A DNA stretch of 33,339 nt from Planctomycetaceae bacterium (GTDB lineage: Bacteria > Planctomycetota > Phycisphaerae > Phycisphaerales > SM1A02): the NCBI GenBank assembly GCA_947492385.1, contig CANLMX010000026.1, positions 1 to 33,339 of the forward strand, given 5' to 3'. The notes under the pieces are model-generated. The model was not told the origin of the DNA, searched no databases, and saw nothing but the letters and a program-made list of their open reading frames with translations. Made by a program: the position numbers and the translations under genes. Positions 27,256-33,339 of this stretch are shown in pieces (the first letter of the stretch is position 1; each line of letters starts with the position of its first letter).

Positions 27256-28317
27256 ATGCTATTCAGGCTGCCCCGACGGGGCTCGTGCCGCATGGAGAAG
27301 ACCGCCGCCATCGCCGTGACGGACGACCGCACCGAAGCCCCCGGCCGGGCGGCCGTCTGGGGTCGGCTCGCGAAGGCACGCCTGAGCGCGCTGGTGCTCG
27401 TCACGGCCGCGGCCGGGTTCGTGGTGGCTCCCGTCGGCGAGCTCGACTGGGCTCGGCTGGCATGGACGTGCCTGGGGACGGGGCTGGCCGCGGCGAGCGC
27501 GGCGATGCTCAACCAGCTGGTCGAGGTCCGCCGCGACGCACTGATGCGCCGCACGGCCGGTCGGCCGCTTCCCGCCGGGCATGCACGGCCCGTGACCGTG
27601 TTCGTGGCAGGAGTGCTCGCGGGATACGCAGGTTGCACGGTGCTGGCGCTCGGCACCACCGTGCTGGCCTCGGCGTTCGCCGCGGCGAACATCCTGCTCT
27701 ACGTGCTCGTCTACACGCCGCTGAAGGCGCGCACCACGCTCAACACCCTGGTCGGCGCGGTCACGGGAGCCATCCCCCCGGTCATCGGCTGGACCGCGGC
27801 CTGCGGCGAGCTCGGACCGGGCGCCGTGTCGCTCTTCGCCCTGCTCTTCGCATGGCAGCTGCCGCACTTCCTGGCGCTGGCGTGGATGTACCGGCACGAC
27901 TACGCGGCCGGCGGCTTCGCGATGCTCCCGTCGCGGGACCCATCCGGCGTCGCGACCGCGCAGTCGTGCGTGCTGACGTCGCTGCTCCTCGTGCCGGTCG
28001 GGCTGCTCCCGACGCTCACGGGCGTCGCGGGCATCGCCTATGCGAGCATCGCCACGGTCGCGGGCATCTGGATGTCGGTCAAGTCCGCCATGTTCCTGCG
28101 GGCCCGCACGGATCTCGCCGCACGCGCGCTCTTCCTTGCGAGCCTCGGCTACCTGCCCGTGGTGCTGGGCGCGATGGTGCTCGACCGCGGGAGCATCGTG
28201 CCGACCGCGCGCCCCGCACCCGGGACGACGGTGATCGAGGTGCCCGCCCCGCCCGTCCCGCCCGCCCCGCCCGCGCAGCCGGCCCCATCCGCACCGCCCG
28301 CAGGCCAGGCGCCGTGA
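27256..28317 (+). CDS. ctaB: Heme O synthase (protoheme IX farnesyltransferase)
   Basis: This membrane prenyltransferase attaches farnesyl to heme B, giving heme O, the substrate of CtaA. The 353-residue product has nine or so membrane helices and the UbiA-family motif NQLVEVRRDALMRRTAGRPLP. The first Asp of the usual NDxxDxxxD is Glu here. YTPLKARTTLNTLVGAVTGAIPPVIGW and WQLPHFLALAWMYRHDY complete the set. The start at 27256 is chosen for GGAGG 7 nt upstream; ATG 27292 would remove 12 residues. The last 40 residues are a Pro/Ala-rich tail. The stop overlaps the GTG of the DUF3179 gene (GTGA), so the two are coupled. The gene is also called cyoE. Confidence 0.93.
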   Translation: MLFRLPRRGSCRMEKTAAIAVTDDRTEAPGRAAVWGRLAKARLSALVLVTAAAGFVVAPVGELDWARLAWTCLGTGLAAASAAMLNQLVEVRRDALMRRTAGRPLPAGHARPVTVFVAGVLAGYAGCTVLALGTTVLASAFAAANILLYVLVYTPLKARTTLNTLVGAVTGAIPPVIGWTAACGELGPGAVSLFALLFAWQLPHFLALAWMYRHDYAAGGFAMLPSRDPSGVATAQSCVLTSLLLVPVGLLPTLTGVAGIAYASIATVAGIWMSVKSAMFLRARTDLAARALFLASLGYLPVVLGAMVLDRGSIVPTARPAPGTTVIEVPAPPVPPAPPAQPAPSAPPAGQAP

Positions 28318-29456
28318 GCCCGCACCCCGACGGATTTCCCACGCTGACGCTGCGCGGCGGTGGATGGATCATCGTCGCGTTCGCGCTCGTGCTGGGCGGA
28401 TTCCTGGCCTGGGCCGTCTCGGGGATCTTCGTGGGCGAACGCCCGGTGGGCGGCGGCAGCGATCCCGCCTCGTACGGATTCCGGCTCGAGCCGCTGGCCG
28501 CTCCGCGCGACAGCCTCGTCGGCACCGGGAACCCGCGCGACTTCCTGGTGCCGCTGGACATGCCCGCGACGATCCGCGGGTCCGAGGTGCTGCGCTGGAA
28601 CCAAGAGCACCGCGGCAAGCTCGTCGTCAGCAACGACCGGGTCGCCGGCGTGGTCGTCAACGGCGAGGCGCGCGCCTATCCGCTCGCGATGCTCAACGCG
28701 CACGAGGTGGTCAACGACGTGCTCGGCGGCGTGCCGATCGCGGTCACCTTCTCGCCGCTCACGGACAGCCTGGTGGTCTTCGACCGGCGCGTGGGGGGCG
28801 TCGAGCGGATGTTCGGCGTGAGCGGGCTGCTCCTCGACAGCAACCTCGTGATCTACGACCGCGCGGCCACGCCCGTGCAGGGCGTCGCTGCTCCGGAGGG
28901 CCTGGCGCCCGCGCACGAGCCCTCGCTCTGGGCGCAGCTGCCCATGCGCGCGATCGCCGGCCCGGCCGCGGCCGAGGGACTGCGCCTGGTCCCCATGCCC
29001 GATACCAACGTCTGCTCGTGGCGGATGTGGTCGGCGGCATGGCCGGACACCACGGTGATCCTCGGCGACCCCTCCCAGTCGAAGCGCTACAAGGAACTCA
29101 GCTACGCGCGCTACTGCCTCACGCCGCGCGTCGACTTCCCCGTGGCCGGGCTGATGCCTGCCTCGCCCGAGCCGCAGTCCGCGGATGCTGCCGTCGAGGC
29201 CGCGCGCGCGGGCGCCCCGCGCACGCGCAAGGCCGCGGTGATCGAGATCCGCGAGCCCGGAGCGCGCGCCACGTTCTCGCTGGCGGAGCTTGCCGCGAAG
29301 GCAGGGGATGCCGAGCGCACCGACGTGACGGTCGGCGGACGTGACTTCGACGTCACCGTGCAGCGCGCGCCCCTGGCCGCGATGGTGCGCGCGCGCGACG
29401 GCCGTCCCGCACTGGTCATCCCCCAGCTCTGGTTCGCGTGGCGCGACCGCGAGTGA
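28314..29456 (+). CDS. Membrane-anchored DUF3179 protein
   Basis: The 380-residue product (GTG start overlapping the ctaB stop) has an N-terminal anchor (GWIIVAFALVLGGFLAWAVSGIFV). An extracytoplasmic DUF3179 domain follows: ARAYPLAMLNAHEVVNDVLGGVPIAV, FGVSGLLLDSNLVIYDRAA, LWAQLPMRAIAG and LGDPSQSKRY. The family's 'TYCPLC/T' segment reads TFSPLTDS here, so the usual cysteine of that segment is replaced by serine. The family's biochemical role is not established. Coupling to heme O synthase and proximity to the oxidase operon suggest a role in oxidase assembly or electron transfer, but that is inference. It converges on the oxidase operon, with 10 bp between stops. Confidence 0.82.
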   Translation: MSPHPDGFPTLTLRGGGWIIVAFALVLGGFLAWAVSGIFVGERPVGGGSDPASYGFRLEPLAAPRDSLVGTGNPRDFLVPLDMPATIRGSEVLRWNQEHRGKLVVSNDRVAGVVVNGEARAYPLAMLNAHEVVNDVLGGVPIAVTFSPLTDSLVVFDRRVGGVERMFGVSGLLLDSNLVIYDRAATPVQGVAAPEGLAPAHEPSLWAQLPMRAIAGPAAAEGLRLVPMPDTNVCSWRMWSAAWPDTTVILGDPSQSKRYKELSYARYCLTPRVDFPVAGLMPASPEPQSADAAVEAARAGAPRTRKAAVIEIREPGARATFSLAELAAKAGDAERTDVTVGGRDFDVTVQRAPLAAMVRARDGRPALVIPQLWFAWRDRE

Positions 29457-29466
29457 GACGGGGCGC

Positions 29467-30078
29467 TCAGTTCGAGAACGCGAGCAGCGTCGCGTACAGC
29501 ACCACCCAGATGACGTCGAGCGCGTGCCAGTACATGGCGCACAGCACGAGCCCGGCGTGGTCCGTCGCGGTGTACAGGCCTCGGCGCGCGCGGTGCAGCG
29601 CGATCGCCATCGGCGGCAGGCCGCCGAGCACGTGAAGCGCGTGCAGCCCGGTCAGGACGTAGAACGTCCATGCGTAGAGCCCGCTGTCGATGGTGGCCTG
29701 CCGGCGCCAGAGCTCAGCCCACGCCAAGGACTGGATGGCGAGGAACGCGACGGCCAGCGCCAGCGTCGCCGAGAGCCCGGACGACACGCCGCGCGCGCGT
29801 CCTTCCCGTGCGGCGCGGACCGCGCCCTGCATCGTCCAACTCGAGACCACCAGCAGCGCCGTCGAGAGCGCAAGCGCATGCGGCAGCCCCGGCGTGCCCT
29901 GCGGCATCCACTCCATGCCAGGCGGACGGTCGAACCGCACCACCAGGTAGCCGAGCACCGTGGCGACGAAGATCATCGCCACCACCGCGATGAACACCCA
30001 CATCCCGAAGACCGCGGCCCCGGCGCGGTCGGGCGCGGAGTCGAACGGATCGACGTGCGTGAGCGTCTTGACGGACAC
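29467..30078 (-). CDS. Second cytochrome c oxidase subunit III-like protein
   Basis: The 203-residue membrane protein (GTG start at 30078) has about five helices and belongs to the heme-copper oxidase subunit III family. Supporting segments are MWVFIAVVAMIFVATVLGYLVV, AWTFYVLTGLHALHVLGGL and YWHALDVIWVVLYATLLAFSN, typical of the subunit III end. It is last in the minus-strand oxidase operon, 18 bp after subunit IV. A fuller subunit III is encoded at 30563-31540, so this is a paralogue with a different N-terminus. It could serve as an alternative or additional structural subunit. Start codon and spacing suggest co-transcription only. Confidence 0.85.
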   Translation of the reverse strand: MSVKTLTHVDPFDSAPDRAGAAVFGMWVFIAVVAMIFVATVLGYLVVRFDRPPGMEWMPQGTPGLPHALALSTALLVVSSWTMQGAVRAAREGRARGVSSGLSATLALAVAFLAIQSLAWAELWRRQATIDSGLYAWTFYVLTGLHALHVLGGLPPMAIALHRARRGLYTATDHAGLVLCAMYWHALDVIWVVLYATLLAFSN

Positions 30079-30096
30079 GGGGCGCGCCCCGCGGGC

Positions 30097-30531
30097 TCAG
30101 TTGGCCGCCCCGCCCTGCGTCGGCTTGACCTGCGCGACGGGGGCGCCCGGGGCGTTTGCGTCGAGCGTGGCCTGCGCGTCAGGCGCGTTGCCGTCGAAGA
30201 GCGTCGGCTCGTACTGGTGCACGTCCATCGAGGCGAACGCGATCAGGAGGAGCACGAAGAGGATGCTGCCCACGAGCACCAGCAGGTTGAACGGCCGGTC
30301 CCAGCGCAGGTGCATGAAGATCAGCGCCACGATGGTGGCCTTCACCAGCGCGATGCCGATCGCCAGCGGCATGTTGAACTCCCCGAGGTCCACGTAGCGC
30401 ACCGCCACCGTGACGATGGTGAGGACGAGGAGCGCGAGGCCCGCGCCCACGAGGTAGCGGACGGGGACGACGTGGCCCACCTCGGGGTGGGACTCGTGGG
30501 AGTGCGCGTGGTCGGCTGCGTGGTGTGCCAT
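30097..30531 (-). CDS. Cytochrome c oxidase subunit IV (caa3-type)
   Basis: The 144-residue product has three hydrophobic helices (VRYLVGAGLALLVLTIVTVAV, MPLAIGIALVKATIVALIFMHL and NLLVLVGSILFVLLLIAFASM). The MHLRWDRPFNLLVL segment is typical of prokaryotic COX4. The N-terminus is His-rich (MAHHAADHAHSHESH), as is that of the neighbouring subunit III. The C-terminal 40 residues are Ala/Pro-rich and extra. It is a small stabilising subunit of the caa3-like complex in the inner membrane. The gene lies between the two subunit III genes. Confidence 0.88.
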   Translation of the reverse strand: MAHHAADHAHSHESHPEVGHVVPVRYLVGAGLALLVLTIVTVAVRYVDLGEFNMPLAIGIALVKATIVALIFMHLRWDRPFNLLVLVGSILFVLLLIAFASMDVHQYEPTLFDGNAPDAQATLDANAPGAPVAQVKPTQGGAAN

Positions 30532-30562
30532 GGTCTCGTGCCGCGCGGTGCGCGGCCCTTCC

Positions 30563-31540
30563 TCAGTGGATGAGGTAGAAGAGCGGGAAGAGGAAGATCC
30601 AGATGAGGTCGACGATGTGCCAGTACAGGCCGCCGGTGTCGACCGCGGTGAAGTTCTTGCTCGAGAAGTCGCCGCGCACCGCGCGCCACGTGAGCCAGGC
30701 GAGGATGGCCATGCCCGCGAGCACGTGGATGCCGTGCAGCCCGGTCATCGCGTAATAGATCGCGAAGAACAGGTGCGTGTTCGGCGGCATCGCCGGGTCC
30801 TCGAGGTGCGTCGAGGGATGCGCAAGCTCAGCCGCGGCGGGCGCGGGCTCCGCGGCCGCGGCCGGGGCCGGGGTCCCGTCGGCGCGCGCGATGCCCGTAG
30901 GCCCGCGCGAGGCGGACTTCACCGCGGACGCATCGACGGGGGGCTTCGCGGCGAGCTCCGGGACGGCGAACGGCGCGGGGTCCTTGACCGTGAGCGTCGT
31001 GGCCGCCGCGGGCGCCGTCTTCAGCGCGGCGCGCTCGGCGTCGCCCTCGGCGTCGTGCGGCGGCACGTAGAACGACGTGCCCCACACCAGGTTTTCATGG
31101 ATCTTGTGCGAGTACTCGAAGTACTTGATGACCAGGAACCCGATGGCTCCCATGAAGGTCAGCACGAGGCAGGCGATGAGGCCTCGGCGGTTGTCGGTCT
31201 GCGCGTACCGCACCGCGAGCGCCATCGTGAGGCTCGACACGATGAGCACGCACGTGTTGATGCCGCCCATGATGGTGTCGAGGTAGTGGCTCGCGTAGCT
31301 GAAGACGTCCGGGTGCCGCATGCGCAGGATGCAGTAAGCGGCGAAGAGCCCTCCGAAGAAGAGCACTTCGGTCGCCAGGAACAGCCAGATCCCCAGCTTG
31401 GCGCTGTCGAACTGCTGGCCCATGCTGTCGAAGTGGTGGGCCAGGTTCGGGTCGTGGTGGCCGTGCGAGTCGTGGCCGTGCCCGGTCCCGTGGGACCCGT
31501 GGCCGTGCTGGTCATGCGCGTGGGAGAGTGTGGTACTCAC
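30563..31540 (-). CDS. ctaE: Cytochrome c oxidase subunit III with His-rich N-terminus and long insert
   Basis: The 325-residue product (GTG start; AAGGA 8 nt upstream) has the subunit III core: KLGIWLFLATEVLFFGGLFAAY, MGGINTCVLIVSSLTMALAVRYA, FFAIYYAMTGLHGIHVLAGMAIL and a C-terminal GGLYWHIVDLIWIFLFPLFYLIH. The first 35 residues are strikingly His-rich (HAHDQHGHGSHGTGHGHDSHGHH). A Pro/Ala-rich insert of about 90 residues (roughly 150-245) interrupts the loop after KYFEYSHKIHENLVWG and is absent from ordinary subunit III. The gene starts 28 bp after the subunit I stop. Subunit III helps keep the D-channel proton uptake active in related oxidases. Confidence 0.92.
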   Translation of the reverse strand: MSTTLSHAHDQHGHGSHGTGHGHDSHGHHDPNLAHHFDSMGQQFDSAKLGIWLFLATEVLFFGGLFAAYCILRMRHPDVFSYASHYLDTIMGGINTCVLIVSSLTMALAVRYAQTDNRRGLIACLVLTFMGAIGFLVIKYFEYSHKIHENLVWGTSFYVPPHDAEGDAERAALKTAPAAATTLTVKDPAPFAVPELAAKPPVDASAVKSASRGPTGIARADGTPAPAAAAEPAPAAAELAHPSTHLEDPAMPPNTHLFFAIYYAMTGLHGIHVLAGMAILAWLTWRAVRGDFSSKNFTAVDTGGLYWHIVDLIWIFLFPLFYLIH

Positions 31541-31568
31541 GTGTGGTTCCTTGGTCCGGTCGCCGGGA

Positions 31569-33296
31569 TCAGTGCGCGGCGCGCGGCGCGGCGGCGGGGT
31601 TCACCTCGGGGTCGGCCGACTCGTCGACCCAGTACCCACCGGTCTTCTCGTCCCAGTGGACGACGCTGAAGTCGTAGCAGTCGCCCACGCGGGGCGTCTT
31701 GGCGAAGTTGTCGAAGGGCGGCGGGCTGGCGCACTGCCACTCGAGGCTGCGCCCGCCCCACGGGTTCGCCGGGGCCTTGCGGCCGCCGAAGAAGCTGCCG
31801 AAGAGGCTGACGGCGGTCGTGAGGAAGCCGAGCGCCATCACGTAGCTGCCGATCGTCGAGATCACGTGGTACGTCTGGAACTCGGGCTGGTAGTCGTAGT
31901 ACCGGCGCGGCATGCCCTGCGAGCCCAGCATGAACTGGGTGAAGAAGGTCATGTTGAAGCCGATGAAGATGATCCAGCACGCGACGGTGCCCAGGCGCTC
32001 GTCGTACATGCGGCCGAACATCTTCGGCCACCAGTGGTGCAGGCCGCCGATCATGGCGATCAGCGCGCTTCCCATCATCACGTAATGGAAGTGGGCGACG
32101 ACGAAGTACGTGTCGTGCAGGTGCACGTCCGTGCTCAGGGTCGCCAAGTGCAGGCCAGTGAGGCCGCCGATCGTGAAGAGGAAGAGGAACGCCAGCGCGT
32201 ACCACATGGGCGTGGTCAGCGAGACCGATCCCTTGTAGAGGGTGGCGACCCAGTTGAAGACCTTCACGGCGCTGGGGATGGCGACGCTGAAGCTGATCGC
32301 CGAGAACAGCGTGTTCAGGAGGGCCGACTGGCCCGACGTGAACATGTGGTGGCCCCACACGATGAAGCTGAACATGGCGATGGCGATCGAGCTGAACGCG
32401 ATGAAGCGGTAGCCGAAGATCGACCGGTGGCTGTTGATCGCGATGATCTCGCTGATGATGCCCATGGCGGGCAGGATCATGATGTAGACGGCCGGGTGGC
32501 TGTAGAACCAGAAGAAGTGCTGGTACAGCACCGGGTCGCCGCCCATCTGCGGATTGAAGATGCCGATGTTCACGGTGCGCTCGACAATGAGGAGCAGCAG
32601 CGTGATGCCGAGCACCGGGGTGGCCAGCACCTGGATGATGGCGGTGGCGTACAGCGCCCACAGGAAGAGCGGCATGCGGAACCACGTCATGCCGGGCGGG
32701 CGGAGCTTGTGCACCGTGACCACGAAGTTGAGCCCGGTGAAGATCGAGCTGAAGCCGAGGATGAACACCGCCGTGAGCACCGGGATCACGCCGCCGGTGG
32801 AGGTGGTCGTCGAGTACGGCGTGTAGAAGGTCCATCCCGTGTCGAAGCCGCCCATGGCCAGCGACACCACGCAGAGCACGGCGCCGGTGACCCAGAGGTA
32901 GTAGCTGAAGAGGTTCAGGCGCGGGAATGCGACGTCCTTCGCGCCCAGCATGATCGGGAGGATCACGTTGCCCAGCGCTGCCGGGATACTCGGGATGATC
33001 ACCAGGAACACCATGATCGCGCCGTGGAGCGTGAACCACTGGTTGTAGGTGTCGGCGCTCGCCGTGATCGTGGGGCCGGGAGTCAGGAGCTCGGTCCGCA
33101 GCAGCAGCGCGAACGTGCCGCCGAGCAGGAACGAGGCAAGCACGGACCACATGTACATCACGCCGATGCGCTTGTGGTCGAGCGTGAACACCCATGACAG
33201 CACGCCGCGCGTGTGCGTCAGGTAGTTGTCGCTCTCGGGGCGCGCCTCGATGGTGTCGCGCACCGGTCCGGACGTCGGGAGGGGGATCGTGGTCAT
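31569..33296 (-). CDS. ctaD: Cytochrome c oxidase subunit I (A2-type heme-copper oxidase)
   Basis: The catalytic subunit reduces oxygen to water and pumps protons. The 575-residue product has the twelve-helix core with every ligand: H91 and H404 for heme a, H402 for heme a3, and H267, H316 and H317 for CuB. Y271 is the cross-linked tyrosine. The segment [11 protein letters not shown] has Tyr265-Ser266 instead of the helix VI Glu, the mark of A2-type oxidases. D121 in GAKDVAFPR keeps the D-channel entrance. A hydrophilic C-terminal tail follows. It precedes subunit III by 28 bp, and the upstream open frame is probably subunit II. The start at 33296 has a weak AGGA. Confidence 0.97.
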   Translation of the reverse strand: MTTIPLPTSGPVRDTIEARPESDNYLTHTRGVLSWVFTLDHKRIGVMYMWSVLASFLLGGTFALLLRTELLTPGPTITASADTYNQWFTLHGAIMVFLVIIPSIPAALGNVILPIMLGAKDVAFPRLNLFSYYLWVTGAVLCVVSLAMGGFDTGWTFYTPYSTTTSTGGVIPVLTAVFILGFSSIFTGLNFVVTVHKLRPPGMTWFRMPLFLWALYATAIIQVLATPVLGITLLLLIVERTVNIGIFNPQMGGDPVLYQHFFWFYSHPAVYIMILPAMGIISEIIAINSHRSIFGYRFIAFSSIAIAMFSFIVWGHHMFTSGQSALLNTLFSAISFSVAIPSAVKVFNWVATLYKGSVSLTTPMWYALAFLFLFTIGGLTGLHLATLSTDVHLHDTYFVVAHFHYVMMGSALIAMIGGLHHWWPKMFGRMYDERLGTVACWIIFIGFNMTFFTQFMLGSQGMPRRYYDYQPEFQTYHVISTIGSYVMALGFLTTAVSLFGSFFGGRKAPANPWGGRSLEWQCASPPPFDNFAKTPRVGDCYDFSVVHWDEKTGGYWVDESADPEVNPAAAPRAAH

Positions 33297-33330
33297 GGCT
33301 GGCGGGTCCTGTGGGGTCGTCTCGGGTGCG

Positions 33331-33339
33331 TCACTTCGC
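33331..33339 (-). CDS. 3' end of an upstream gene, probably oxidase subunit II (cut by window edge)
   Basis: On the minus strand the last bases read GCG AAG TGA, ending 34 bp before the subunit I start. Operon order in caa3-type clusters (subunit II before subunit I) makes this the likely end of subunit II, but two codons cannot establish it. Confidence 0.25.
   Translation of the reverse strand, partial: AK

Overview
The window is a chromosomal stretch of a very GC-rich (about 70% by eye) planctomycete-like bacterium, most likely of the Phycisphaerae. The evidence is two secreted proteins ending in type I dockerin repeats of the 'GADLGMLLGAWG' kind, a planctomycete-style ECF sigma factor ('DLTQGF...' region 2), a DUF1573/terpene-cyclase-toroid fusion protein, and little Shine-Dalgarno usage. 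Coding density is high and most genes are core metabolism; no prophage, insertion sequence, CRISPR array or tRNA was seen.

Layout. 1-4158: secG (runs off the left edge) and tpiA on the minus strand, divergent from alaS. 4272-6855: a dockerin protein, then two tandem paralogous cysteine-rich secreted proteins of unknown function, the first behind a promoter with a 12-C tract in its spacer. 6866-11189: acs, a type II-secretion-like pseudopilin (minus), a second dockerin protein, and a 91-residue protein consisting essentially of a sigma-70 region 4 domain (minus). 11364-14996: an HD-GYP protein (minus), divergent from DUF1015-like / 2-hydroxyacid dehydrogenase with ACT domain / flavin-reductase-like genes. 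15076-15423: tmRNA (ssrA, tag ANTQYALAA). 15533-16704: ECF sigma factor with an overlapping small partner gene and a likely autoregulated ECF promoter. 16723-21845 (minus): a translationally coupled MacA / ATPase / permease / TolC tripartite efflux operon. 21913-23342 (minus): clpS and a medium-chain reductase. 23399-25843: the DUF1573-toroid fusion.

25789-33339 is an aerobic respiration block: heme A synthase (ctaA, with an extra N-terminal membrane domain) diverges from heme O synthase (cyoE/ctaB), which is coupled to a DUF3179 membrane-anchored protein. Converging on these from the right is a minus-strand oxidase operon with subunit I (A2-type, YSHPAVY motif), subunit III, subunit IV and a second subunit III-like protein; subunit II is presumably just beyond the right edge. 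Together these make and supply heme A to a caa3-like terminal oxidase.

The most striking non-coding signal is recurrent. At about ten transcription-unit heads, a TANNNT-type -10 box sits only 6-10 nt from the start codon with no Shine-Dalgarno sequence, implying widespread leaderless mRNAs. Genes with a good Shine-Dalgarno (HD-GYP, sigma-4 protein, ECF sigma, fusion protein, cyoE, ctaA) lack this arrangement.
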